Position numbers and translations under genes: made by a program. 33,212 nt of DNA from the NCBI RefSeq assembly GCF_000682675.1, contig NZ_AWFA01000029.1:1-33212 (forward strand), in the 5' to 3' direction. A model generated the notes under the pieces. The model was given only the letters and a program-made list of their open reading frames with translations. It did not search any database and had not been told where the DNA came from. This document shows, one piece after another, positions 23,041-30,864 of this stretch (its first letter is position 1; each line of letters starts with the position of its first letter). Source of the DNA: Hyphomonas pacifica. GTDB lineage: Bacteria > Pseudomonadota > Alphaproteobacteria > Caulobacterales > Hyphomonadaceae.

Positions 23041-23056
23041 TTGCAATAATTTGCAA
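23041..23056. promoter_or_regulatory. Paired TTGCAA palindromes, candidate operator
   Basis: TTGCAA occurs twice with the 4-base spacer TAAT, and each hexamer is itself a palindrome. The site lies in the 181-base gap between the divergent crotonase/hydrolase operon and the sterol-desaturase-like gene. TTGCA-rich dyads are typical sites for dimeric regulators, possibly of the PhaR or TetR type, but no regulator gene is nearby. Confidence 0.35.
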
Positions 23057-23127
23057 CATGGCCTGAACTTGGACCATGCCCTTCTCGAAAGAGTCGGCGA
23101 GGACATTGGACTGAAGGTTTTCGTGCC

Positions 23128-24057
23128 ATGGAATTGATGCCCCTGCCGGAGGTCACCACACTTGCGGCACCTGTCTTTGTTTTCTCGGTCATCCTGGAGT
23201 GGTGGGCCGTCAAGACAGGCAAGTGGCACGGCAAATATGAGACAAAAGACGCGCTCGCGTCGCTTGCCATGGGCGCAGGCAATGTCATCGTAAACACGCT
23301 GACCGGCGCCGTGGCTCTCTGGATGATGTCGCTCACCTGGCCGTACCGTTTACTGACCCAGCCGGTGACCTGGTGGTCCTTTGCCATCGCCTTTGTGCTG
23401 TACGACTTCATCTATTACTGGAAGCACCGCTTTGCACATCGGGCGCGCTGGTGGTGGATGGAACATTCAACGCATCATTCTTCCCGCCACTACAATCTGA
23501 CGACGGCGCTGCGCCAACCCTGGTTTGGGCCGTTTACCGGCTTGATCTTCCTCGGTATTCCGCTGGTGCTGATTGGCTACCACCCTTACGTCATCTTCTT
23601 CGTGGCGAGCCTGAACCTGCTCTACCAGTTCTGGATCCATACCGAAGCCATCGACAAGATGCCGGGCTGGTTTGAAGCCGTCTTCAACACGCCCAGCCAT
23701 CACCGCGTGCATCACGCCATTAACCCCCGCTATCTGGACACAAATTACGCGGGCGTTTTCATCATCTGGGACAAGATGTTCGGCACTTATGTGCCCGAAC
23801 AGGAAGACGACAAACCAGTCTACGGCATCGTGAAACAGCTTAATACCTACAATCCTTTCCTGATTGCCTTCCTTGAGCTCTACGGCCTCATCCGGGACTG
23901 CGCCTCAGATGGCTTGCGACCGGACAGATGGCTATGCCGCTGCGCCAATGCGCCAGGGTGGAGCCCTGACGGACAACACAACCGCTCGATCGAGCTGAAA
24001 CATGCCTATATCAAGGAGCACCCGGAACAGGCCGGACAGCCAGGACTCCCCAAATGA
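23128..24057 (+). CDS. Sterol desaturase / fatty acid hydroxylase family membrane protein
   Basis: The 309-residue product is an integral membrane protein with hydrophobic segments at about residues 8-24, 45-70, 80-100 and 130-165. It has the histidine boxes of the di-iron hydroxylase superfamily: HRFAH in YYWKHRFAHRARWWW, HSTHH in MEHSTHHSSRHYN, and HRVHH in PSHHRVHHAINPRYLDTNYAG. These ligands are complete, so oxygen-dependent hydroxylation or desaturation of a lipid is likely. The substrate (sterol, hopanoid, carotenoid or fatty acid) cannot be told. Its end overlaps the next gene by 4 bases (ATGA), starting a three-gene unit with SnoaL-like and GNAT genes. Confidence 0.9.
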   Translation: MELMPLPEVTTLAAPVFVFSVILEWWAVKTGKWHGKYETKDALASLAMGAGNVIVNTLTGAVALWMMSLTWPYRLLTQPVTWWSFAIAFVLYDFIYYWKHRFAHRARWWWMEHSTHHSSRHYNLTTALRQPWFGPFTGLIFLGIPLVLIGYHPYVIFFVASLNLLYQFWIHTEAIDKMPGWFEAVFNTPSHHRVHHAINPRYLDTNYAGVFIIWDKMFGTYVPEQEDDKPVYGIVKQLNTYNPFLIAFLELYGLIRDCASDGLRPDRWLCRCANAPGWSPDGQHNRSIELKHAYIKEHPEQAGQPGLPK

Positions 24058-24455
24058 CCTCCAAAGACCTTATCCAATCCTATTATGATGCTTTCAACGC
24101 GAAGGACTGGAACAGCATGATCGCCTGCGTTTCTCCTGCGCTGCGCCACGATGTGAATGAGGGCGCAGAACGCATGGGCCATGACGCCTTCCGGCAATTC
24201 CTGGCCCATATGGACACTTGCTATGATGAGACTCTGACTGACATCACCGTCATGACATCAGATGACGGTAAACGCGGCGCTGCGGAGTTCATCGTGAACG
24301 GCATCTACAAGCAGACAGATGGAAATTTGCCGCCTGCCCGTGGCCAGACCTACAAATTGCCTGCGGGGGCCTTCTTTGAGATTGCAGACGGCAAGATCGC
24401 CCGCGTGACGACCTATTATAATCTGGCCGAATGGACGCGGCAGGTCTCTTCATGA
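24054..24455 (+). CDS. SnoaL-like / NTF2-fold protein
   Basis: The 133-residue product starts with the pattern IQSYYDAFNAKDWNSMIACVSP, the usual helix of the SnoaL and ketosteroid-isomerase-like group. FRQFLAHMDTCYDETLTDI and a C-terminal sheet with FFEIADGKIARVTTYYNLAEW follow. These small cone-shaped proteins bind hydrophobic molecules in a pocket and are isomerases, hydrolases or plain binding proteins; no specific reaction can be assigned. It overlaps the sterol-desaturase-like gene before it and the GNAT after it by 4 bases each. A shared role with the desaturase product on a small lipid is plausible. Confidence 0.85.
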   Translation: MTSKDLIQSYYDAFNAKDWNSMIACVSPALRHDVNEGAERMGHDAFRQFLAHMDTCYDETLTDITVMTSDDGKRGAAEFIVNGIYKQTDGNLPPARGQTYKLPAGAFFEIADGKIARVTTYYNLAEWTRQVSS

Positions 24456-25036
24456 GTTTACGTCCGCTGTCAGGTGATGAGCTGGAAGACGCCCTTCCCG
24501 CGCTCGCACGCCTGCGCATTCAAGTCTTCGAGGCGTTCCCGTACCTTTACGCTGGCACCATCGACTATGAGCAGGACTATCTGCGCAAATTCTCCACTGC
24601 CAGGGATGCCTTCATCGTGACGGCGGAAACGGAGGCAGGGGAAATTGTAGGCTGCGCAACAGGCTCTGCGATCACGGACCATCATTCCGAATTCGCCGAG
24701 CCACTTGTCCAGGCAGGCATTGACCTGCCCAGCACATTTTACTTCGGTGAATCCGTTCTGCTGCCCGAGTGGCGCGGCCATGGCCTTGGCCACAAATTCT
24801 TCGATGCACGTGAGCAGCACGCCCGCAAGCGTGGCTACGCCCGCAGCTGCTTCTGCGCCGTGATGCGCCCTGCCGATCACCCAAAACGCCCTGCGGACTA
24901 TTCCCCGCTCGATACATTCTGGAACAAGCGCGGCTACACAAAGCGCCCTGACATCTCCGCCAATTTCGAGTGGCCCGAACAACATGGTGACCCCAGTCTG
25001 CCCCACACCATGCATTACTGGTTTCACGATCTCTGA
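24452..25036 (+). CDS. GNAT-family N-acetyltransferase
   Basis: The 194-residue product starts at the ATG that overlaps the preceding stop (ATGA). It has a GNAT core with YFGESVLLPEWRGHGLGHKFF near residues 97-117; RGHGLG is the acetyl-CoA pyrophosphate loop. A FWNKRGY segment near 155 is the usual C-terminal strand. Like other GNATs of this type, it has an N-terminal RLRIQVFEAFPYLY stretch. The acceptor is unknown. It ends the three-gene unit and is 110 bases upstream of the acyl-CoA synthetase gene. Confidence 0.88.
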   Translation: MSLRPLSGDELEDALPALARLRIQVFEAFPYLYAGTIDYEQDYLRKFSTARDAFIVTAETEAGEIVGCATGSAITDHHSEFAEPLVQAGIDLPSTFYFGESVLLPEWRGHGLGHKFFDAREQHARKRGYARSCFCAVMRPADHPKRPADYSPLDTFWNKRGYTKRPDISANFEWPEQHGDPSLPHTMHYWFHDL

Positions 25037-25105
25037 GAGCCTGACGCGACGTTGGCAGTGGACGTTTGGTTAGGGGTGACTAAAAATATTCTCCGAACAC
25101 CCAAA

Positions 25106-25126
25106 CGCGCCCCGGCAGAGGGCGCG
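25106..25126 (+). other. Hairpin in the leader of the acyl-CoA synthetase gene
   Basis: CGCGCCC pairs perfectly with GGGCGCG around a 7-base loop, ending 20 bases before the ATG at 25147. No T run follows, so it is not an ordinary terminator. The GGAGG ribosome site lies 9 bases downstream of the stem. Confidence 0.45.
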
Positions 25127-25146
25127 AGGTTTACCGGAGGATAGAC

Positions 25147-26694
25147 ATGCACCCTTGCCATCACGCGAAGACCTCACCTGACAAGCCCGCCTACATCATG
25201 GCCGGATCCGGAGAGACAGTCACGTTCCGCCAACTGGATGAACGCTCAAACCAGATTGCCCACGCCTTTCGCAATGCGGGCCTGAAGCCCGGCGACACAA
25301 TTGCGCTGTTTGCAGAAAACTCGCCACGCTATTTCGAAATCTGCTGGGCGGCGCAGCGCTCAGGTCTCTATTTCGTCTGCATCTCGTCCCGCCTGACGGC
25401 ACCTGAAGTTCAATACATTGTCGAGGATTCCGGCTCCTCCCTGCTGATCGCCAGCAAGAGCAAGGCCGATGTGGCCACAAAGGTGAAAGAGATCACCCAA
25501 CTGCATCATTATTGGTCCATTGGCGGTGACATTCCCGGCTACCAGCCGCTGGAAAGCCATCAGCAGACCTTCCCGGTCACCCCCATTGCTGACGAAATGT
25601 CCGGCACGGACATGCTCTACTCCTCGGGCACAACGGGGCGCCCGAAAGGCATCCGCCCGGCGCTTGAGCCAAATACGCCCATTGATGCGGACAATGTGCT
25701 GGTCCAGATCACCAAAGCCCTCGCAGGCGGTGGCCCGGGGGATATCTATCTCTCCCCGGCGCCCCTCTATCATGCCGCGCCGCTGCGTTGGTGCATGACG
25801 TTCACGCGCCTCGGCGCCACGCTGATCATCATGGAGAAGTTCGATCCGGAAACTTTCCTTGAATATGTTCAGAAGTACAAGGTGACCCACACCCAAATGG
25901 TGCCGACCATGTTCGTGAAGCTGTTGAAGCTGCCCGAAGATGTCCGCAAATCCTATGACGTCTCCAGCCTGAAATTCGTTATCCATGCAGCCGCGCCCTG
26001 CCCGATCCCGGTCAAAGAGCAGATGATCGAATGGTGGGGACCCATCATTGACGAATATTATGCCGGCTCTGAGGGCAATGGCATGACCTGGGTGAAAAGC
26101 CCGGACTGGCTGAGCCACAAGGGCACTGTCGGACGCCCGGTCCATGGCGAGCTTCACATCTGTGACGAGAGTGGCGACGAAGTGCCGGTCGGCACCGAAG
26201 GCCAGATCTACTTCGGAGGTACCGCCCCACCAAACTATCATAACGCGCCGGACAAGAACGCCTCTGCACTCAACCCGAAACACCCTGACTGGTCATCCCT
26301 CGGCGATGTTGGCCGCGTGGACGAGGACGGCTTCCTCTACCTGACAGACCGCAAGGCTTTCATGATCATCTCTGGCGGCGTGAACATCTATCCGCAGGAA
26401 GCCGAAAACGTGCTCATCACCCACCCGAAAGTCGCGGATGTCGCCGTTATCGGAATTCCGGATGATGAATTCGGCGAAGCGGTAAAAGCCGTTGTCCAGC
26501 CGATGCCCGGCATCGCCGCCTCTGACGAGCTAGCCGAGGAATTGCTCGAATTCTGCCGGTCGGAATTGTCCAAGATCAAATGCCCGAAAAGCATCGACTT
26601 TGACCCAGAACTGCCTCGCCACGCGACCGGCAAACTCTACAAGCGCCTGATCCGCGACCGTTATTGGGGCAAGTCAGGCAGCCGGATTGTCTGA
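25147..26694 (+). CDS. AMP-dependent acyl-CoA synthetase
   Basis: The 515-residue product belongs to the adenylate-forming family and activates a carboxylic acid to its CoA thioester with ATP. Visible motifs are the P-loop MLYSSGTTGRPKG near residue 156, DEYYAGSEGNG near 302, LTDRKAFMIISGGVNIYPQEAE near 400, and the C-terminal ATGKLYKRLIRDRYW with the conserved lysine. The start has GGAGG 6 bases upstream. No signal or membrane segment is present. Substrate cannot be told from motifs, but the genes around it suggest a fatty or cyclic acid. A stem-loop follows after its stop. Confidence 0.94.
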   Translation: MHPCHHAKTSPDKPAYIMAGSGETVTFRQLDERSNQIAHAFRNAGLKPGDTIALFAENSPRYFEICWAAQRSGLYFVCISSRLTAPEVQYIVEDSGSSLLIASKSKADVATKVKEITQLHHYWSIGGDIPGYQPLESHQQTFPVTPIADEMSGTDMLYSSGTTGRPKGIRPALEPNTPIDADNVLVQITKALAGGGPGDIYLSPAPLYHAAPLRWCMTFTRLGATLIIMEKFDPETFLEYVQKYKVTHTQMVPTMFVKLLKLPEDVRKSYDVSSLKFVIHAAAPCPIPVKEQMIEWWGPIIDEYYAGSEGNGMTWVKSPDWLSHKGTVGRPVHGELHICDESGDEVPVGTEGQIYFGGTAPPNYHNAPDKNASALNPKHPDWSSLGDVGRVDEDGFLYLTDRKAFMIISGGVNIYPQEAENVLITHPKVADVAVIGIPDDEFGEAVKAVVQPMPGIAASDELAEELLEFCRSELSKIKCPKSIDFDPELPRHATGKLYKRLIRDRYWGKSGSRIV

Positions 26695-26703
26695 TCACAG
26701 CCA

Positions 26704-26731
26704 GGCCGCAGCCTATATCGGTGCTGCGGCC
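26704..26731. terminator. Stem-loop between convergent genes, possible terminator
   Basis: The perfect 9 bp stem GGCCGCAGC with GCTGCGGCC surrounds a 10-base loop 9 bases after the acyl-CoA synthetase stop. No T run follows on either side, so it may act as a weak or Rho-assisted terminator, or protect mRNA 3' ends. Confidence 0.45.
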
Positions 26732-26759
26732 AGTCAGACTTCAATGGCGACAAAACAAT

Positions 26760-28322
26760 CTACCGGCCAGCGGTGAGCTGTTCGATGACCTGTCGGGGAG
26801 GCAACCAGCCCGGATGATGCCGACCCGCCGCGGCTTTCTCGGCGCTAATGCGATCAACCATGGCCGATGAGACAGGCGCTTTGCTGAAGGCGGATTGCGT
26901 CTCGCACGTCCCGTCGAAACCCATATTGTTCACGGCCCTGTAACCCGGCGACATAGTCCCCAGCGCCAGGGTCATACGCTGTCCTGTGCTGGTGGGTTCA
27001 AGATAGAACTGGCCACCCAGATTATAGCGTTTTTCGTCAACGTTCGCTGGCAGATTCAGGGCATCCGTGCACTGGCTGATCAGACTACGCGCCTTCACGA
27101 CTTGCAGCTTGACGGCATCACGCGGGGTGCTGTCATTCTTGAACTCGGCGGCCATGAGGCATGCCTTGTCCGGGAAGTAGATCAGCCCGGCCAACTGACC
27201 ATACATGTCCATCGTGCCCCAGGTCAGCAATTCGGCTTCGCCACCCAGCAGAGTGCCACGCCAACCTCCGACATAGGAGCCATACTCATTGGCAACTCGT
27301 GCACGGCTACTGTCAGGCAGGTTCCACTTTTCGCTCGAGCATGTCAGCCCGGCCCTGAGCTCCTCCTGTGAAGCCCGTTTCGCATCCGCAGCAGCCCAGC
27401 GTTTCTTTGCTCGCTCATAGGCTTCAGCCATCGCCTCTTGAATCATCTGTCTACGGCTGGTCGCGCTCATGGCGGAACTGGCCGAAGCCGCCAGCATCTT
27501 CACCGGTGCCTCACCGGCATCGAAGCGGCGCAAATTCTCATGCAGTGCCTTGCCGAAATCGGACCGGCACTCACGGACGATCTCATTCATGTCATTGTCC
27601 AGCCCGGCGAGGCGCTGGCCCATATTGATCGTGGGCGTCTGATCGAAAGGATTATCGGATGTCAGGATATCCCCAAGAACGCGCACAGCATCGGCTGTCA
27701 CGGCATCCGAGTCCGCCCGCCCATAGGCCTTGTAGCTCTCCACAAATGGATGCTCCACCGCGACTTCGACTCGCTCTGTCGGCCCATTGCGGCTGGAATA
27801 TTCACGGATGATCAGTTTTCCGGAGGTAATTTGGCTACGGCACTGCCTGGAATAGGCCTCGATATAGCGCGTAAACATCTGTTTGTAGGCGATGTTTCGA
27901 CTGACCTTCCCGAACGCTCCATGGGCGATCGCATTGACGATTTCCCTTTGCTCTTGGGTCGGGTCTACCGTGTTGGCAAGACAGCCCTGATAACCATTCT
28001 GATTGCACGCCGCGCAGTGATCTCGTCCGATCTGCATGCCACGGGCATAGGAATTTTCTGCCGTCGGAGCGTTGGAATCCTGAAGATCCCGCAGCGCGAA
28101 GAAGTCACGCGAGTAACGCCGCCAGTCTGCTGTGGTCATCAGCTTGCGGTAATATGCGCTTTGGCACTGGCACCAGCGTGGGTCCATCTTCGCACCTTGC
28201 AGGGCATAGCTCGCCTCGCAGGCATAGAGCAGATCATTGGCCTCTTCGGTCGGAGGCTCGGCAGCCGCAGCCCCAATAAAAAGGATTACGCCTGCCAGAA
28301 GCGCGAAAAAATTGTAAGTCAT
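26760..28322 (-). CDS. Exported cysteine-rich protein of unknown function
   Basis: I do not recognise this 520-residue protein. It has a Sec signal peptide (MTYNFFALLAGVILFIGAAA, with cleavage likely after AAA near residue 21), so it should be periplasmic or secreted. It has twelve cysteines, at 35, 51, 53, 103, 106, 114, 161, 252, 328, 388, 418 and 473, all beyond the signal peptide. CQC at 51-53 and CAAC at 103-106 could form disulfides or bind metal. An N-terminal part (30-170) is cysteine-dense. A central helical part (235-325) is charged. The C-terminal part (340-475) has strand-rich segments such as YVGGWRGTLLGGEAELLTWG. The ribosome site is a GGGGGG run before the ATG. It stands alone, divergent from the aminotransferase-like gene, and no partner is evident. 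Confidence 0.8.
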   Translation of the reverse strand: MTYNFFALLAGVILFIGAAAAEPPTEEANDLLYACEASYALQGAKMDPRWCQCQSAYYRKLMTTADWRRYSRDFFALRDLQDSNAPTAENSYARGMQIGRDHCAACNQNGYQGCLANTVDPTQEQREIVNAIAHGAFGKVSRNIAYKQMFTRYIEAYSRQCRSQITSGKLIIREYSSRNGPTERVEVAVEHPFVESYKAYGRADSDAVTADAVRVLGDILTSDNPFDQTPTINMGQRLAGLDNDMNEIVRECRSDFGKALHENLRRFDAGEAPVKMLAASASSAMSATSRRQMIQEAMAEAYERAKKRWAAADAKRASQEELRAGLTCSSEKWNLPDSSRARVANEYGSYVGGWRGTLLGGEAELLTWGTMDMYGQLAGLIYFPDKACLMAAEFKNDSTPRDAVKLQVVKARSLISQCTDALNLPANVDEKRYNLGGQFYLEPTSTGQRMTLALGTMSPGYRAVNNMGFDGTCETQSAFSKAPVSSAMVDRISAEKAAAGRHHPGWLPPRQVIEQLTAGR

Positions 28323-28531
28323 GAAGTGTCCCCCCGAACCTGAAATCCCTCACTGAAAGCCACCACAGGACACGCTCCGGCGACAACCCTAGCGAGTTTG
28401 TTTTCCAGTAAAAAGGTTACAGGATGAACTTTATATGAACCCGGGGGACCTCTGGGTTTCGGGGTGGAAACTCGATTCATTATGGGCAAGAACCATGCTG
28501 ACCTTTCACTCCGCATCCAAATGGGCGCAAC

Positions 28532-29677
28532 ATGACAACACTTCCCAATCAGCGACACCTGTTCGACATCCCCGATGATATCGCCTATTTCAACACCGCG
28601 ACGATGGGACCGTTGACCAAAGCCTCAGTTGAGGCAGGGCAGAACGGGCTCGCGCGAAAGCTACACCCCTGGACCATTCCGGATACGGAATTCTTTGCAG
28701 ATACCGAGCGCCTGCGGCCTCTGCTGGCTGAACTGATCGGCGCAGATACAGACGGCATCGCCTTCTCGCCATCTGCCAGCTATGCGTTGGCTACAGCAGC
28801 GCGCAACCTGCCGCTCTCGAAGGGACAGGAAATCCTGCTCCTGGAAGACCAGTTCCCGTCCAACGTCTATACGTGGAGGGAGCTTGCGAAACACACTGGC
28901 GCCTCGATCCGCACAATCGGCGCCCAAGATGGGGAGACCCTGTCGGATGCTCTGCTAGCGGCTATCGGCCCGGAGACAGGCCTCGTCGCCTGCGCGCATG
29001 TGCGCTGGACCGACGGAGCCCTCTTAGATCTGACAGCCATCGGAAAACGATGCCGCGAGGTTGGTGCCGCCTTGGTGCTGGACCTGACGCAAAGCTGTGG
29101 CGCGCTGCCCTTTGACGTGAAAGACGTGCAGCCTGATTTTGTCGCCGTCACCGCCTACAAATGGCTGCTCGCGCCATACGCCACGGGCTTTCTCTATGTC
29201 GCGCCGCAGCATCGCAATGGCGTTCCCCTGGAACAGAACTGGATCACCCGCCAGGGTTCTTCCAACTTCGCACGCCTGATTGACTATACAGACCATTATG
29301 GCCCCGGCGCGCAGCGTTTCGATATGGGAGAGCGGTCAAACTTCGCTCTGCTGCCAGCCTTTGAGTCGGCGGTTCGCACAGTCCTGGACTGGGGCGTCAG
29401 CAATATCAACGAGACGCTGAGCGCGCGGAACGCGGCCCTTGCCGACCAGCTCGCCAGCCTGGGCCTTCACTGCCTGCCACAGGCCGAACGCGGCGGGCAC
29501 TATCTCTGCCCGTTGCTGCCGGAAAATGCCCCGGATGATCTGACCGCACGGCTGAAGGAGGCAAACATCTTCATCTCGCGGCGCGGCGACCGCCTGAGAA
29601 TCACACCACATCTCTTCACAACAGATTCAGACATAGAGCGCTTCATTGCGGAGCTTGCACATCATCTGGCAGCCTGA
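28532..29677 (+). CDS. Class V aminotransferase-fold PLP enzyme
   Basis: The 381-residue product has the fold of class V aminotransferases, a group that includes cysteine desulfurase, kynureninase and isopenicillin N epimerase. It starts FDIPDDIAYFNTATMGPLT, with a substrate-binding loop near 20-28. The PLP-contacting Asp184 and Gln187 are in VLDLTQSCGALPFD, and the PLP lysine is Lys210 in AVTAYKWLLAPYATGF. The active-site cysteine loop of NifS/IscS is not visible, so it is not a clear cysteine desulfurase. Substrate is unknown. The upstream ribosome site is weak. It is divergent from the exported orphan and 102 bases before the MaoC gene. Confidence 0.88.
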   Translation: MTTLPNQRHLFDIPDDIAYFNTATMGPLTKASVEAGQNGLARKLHPWTIPDTEFFADTERLRPLLAELIGADTDGIAFSPSASYALATAARNLPLSKGQEILLLEDQFPSNVYTWRELAKHTGASIRTIGAQDGETLSDALLAAIGPETGLVACAHVRWTDGALLDLTAIGKRCREVGAALVLDLTQSCGALPFDVKDVQPDFVAVTAYKWLLAPYATGFLYVAPQHRNGVPLEQNWITRQGSSNFARLIDYTDHYGPGAQRFDMGERSNFALLPAFESAVRTVLDWGVSNINETLSARNAALADQLASLGLHCLPQAERGGHYLCPLLPENAPDDLTARLKEANIFISRRGDRLRITPHLFTTDSDIERFIAELAHHLAA

Positions 29678-29779
29678 ACCGGGCAATGCGCGGTGAAGCC
29701 GCCACACAATTGCCCCACCGTCAGACTTGCCCCGCTATCACCAACGCGCCAAAACACTCAGGTCAAACAGGAGGATTAC

Positions 29780-30235
29780 ATGGCAGACCCACGTAACGTA
29801 GACTTTGCAGACCTTGAATCGCTTGCTGGCCAGGAAGTCGGTGTCTCCGACTGGCACGTCATCGACCAGGACCGCGTCAACAAATTCGCAGACGCCACCG
29901 GCGACCATCAATGGATCCACGTTGATGTCGAGCGCGCCACCAAGGAGCTGGGCACCCCGATCGCCCACGGCTTCCTGACACTGTCCCTGCTGCCGATGCT
30001 GGGCTCTGAAGTCCTGCGCGTGTCCGGCACGACCCGCGGCATCAATTATGGCTCTGACAAGGTGCGCTTCACGAACATGGTTCCGGTCGGCTCCAAGGTG
30101 CGCCTGCGTCAGAAGTGCTTGTCCGTTGAGCCTAAAGCCGGCGGCAAGCAGATGAAAATGGAATCCACGGTGGAGATCGAAGGCCAGGACCGTCCGGCCC
30201 TCGTCGCAGAAGCCATTACAGTTCTATACGGCTAA
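29780..30235 (+). CDS. MaoC-family dehydratase (hot-dog enoyl-CoA hydratase type)
   Basis: The 151-residue product has the R-hydratase core KFADATGDHQWIHVDVERA near residues 35-54, with the catalytic Asp42 and His47. GTPIAHGFLTLSLLP follows as the hot-dog helix. These hydratases add water to enoyl-CoA to make (R)-3-hydroxyacyl-CoA, in beta-oxidation or polyhydroxyalkanoate supply; the substrate cannot be named. The start is fixed by a CAGGAGG site 5 bases from the ATG at 29780; the frame is open for 29 more codons without similarity. An intrinsic terminator follows it. Confidence 0.92.
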   Translation: MADPRNVDFADLESLAGQEVGVSDWHVIDQDRVNKFADATGDHQWIHVDVERATKELGTPIAHGFLTLSLLPMLGSEVLRVSGTTRGINYGSDKVRFTNMVPVGSKVRLRQKCLSVEPKAGGKQMKMESTVEIEGQDRPALVAEAITVLYG

Positions 30236-30265
30236 GCCACCCGCCATCACTGACAAATCTACCGG

Positions 30266-30296
30266 AATGGGAGGCTGTCACGGCCTCCCATTTTTT
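30266..30296 (+). terminator. Intrinsic terminator after the MaoC gene
   Basis: The stem TGGGAGGC with GCCTCCCA around a 7-base loop is followed by six T residues, 30 bases after the stop codon. Confidence 0.9.
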
Positions 30297-30324
30297 GTAT
30301 GCGCTGCTGACATCAGCACGGAAA

Positions 30325-30354
30325 GTGGCAGGCTGGATAGCCCGGCCCTATATC
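30325..30354 (+). promoter_or_regulatory. Candidate msrB promoter
   Basis: GTGGCA at 30325-30330 is followed after 17 bases by CTATAT, inside CCTATATC at 30347-30354, which matches GCTANAWC with one mismatch. It lies after the MaoC terminator, so msrB needs a promoter here. Transcription would start near 30361, 28 bases before the ATG. Confidence 0.4.
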
Positions 30355-30388
30355 CAGGTCTGAAGCCTCAAACCCAGGGAGCCCGCGA

Positions 30389-30799
30389 ATGTCTGCAAAC
30401 AAGGCCAAGATCAAACGATCCGACCGCGAGTGGCAGGAATTGCTGACCGAGGAAGAATACCGCGTCGGCATCAAGGAAGGCACCGAACGCGCCTTCACTC
30501 CCGGTAATCACAATGATGAAAAGCGCGAGGGCCTTTACCACTGCAAGGGCTGCGGCACCGCGCTTTGGTCCTCGGAGCACAAATTCGATTCTGGCACCGG
30601 CTGGCCCAGCTTCTGGAAGCCAGTCAATGATGACGTCGTCGCCACCAAGACCGACTTCAAAATGATCCTGCCCCGCACGGAATGCCACTGCGCTGTGTGC
30701 GGTGTGCATCAGGGCCATGTCTTCAAGGATGGTCCGCCGCCAACCGGAGAGCGCTGGTGCATCAATGGCGTCGTGCTGGATTTCCGGCCGACAGAGTGA
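30389..30799 (+). CDS. msrB: Peptide-methionine (R)-S-oxide reductase
   Basis: MsrB repairs oxidised methionine (R-sulfoxide) in proteins. The 136-residue product contains the zinc cysteines Cys52, Cys55, Cys101 and Cys104 (CKGCG and CAVCG). The substrate-pocket motif GTGWPSFW is at 69-76, HQGHVFKDGPPPTGERW follows, and the catalytic Cys124 is in RWCINGVVLDF. Length is typical. AGGGAG lies 7 bases before the ATG. No signal peptide is seen, so the enzyme is cytosolic. Position 61-62, where many MsrB proteins have a resolving cysteine, is serine, so recycling may rely on thioredoxin acting directly. Confidence 0.96.
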   Translation: MSANKAKIKRSDREWQELLTEEEYRVGIKEGTERAFTPGNHNDEKREGLYHCKGCGTALWSSEHKFDSGTGWPSFWKPVNDDVVATKTDFKMILPRTECHCAVCGVHQGHVFKDGPPPTGERWCINGVVLDFRPTE

Positions 30800-30864
30800 T
30801 TTGGGCTGGACCTGCCCCCTGAAATACAATCCAATCCCGGCTTCTGAACAGCGGAGCCGATCCC

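Noticed and set aside
22947..23411. N-terminal extension of the second crotonase by 155 codons
   Set aside because: A perfect AGGAGGA lies just before the ATG at 22946, and the extension overlaps the divergent sterol-desaturase-like gene.
23880..23990. Possible frameshift in the sterol-desaturase-like gene (cysteine-rich LCRCANAPGW segment)
   Set aside because: The in-frame sequence resumes the expected PGWSPDG motif and fits the family end without a shift, so the unusual cysteines are probably real substitutions.
25360..26283. Long minus-strand open frame opposite the acyl-CoA synthetase
   Set aside because: The plus-strand gene has all family motifs; the opposite frame has none and no ribosome site.
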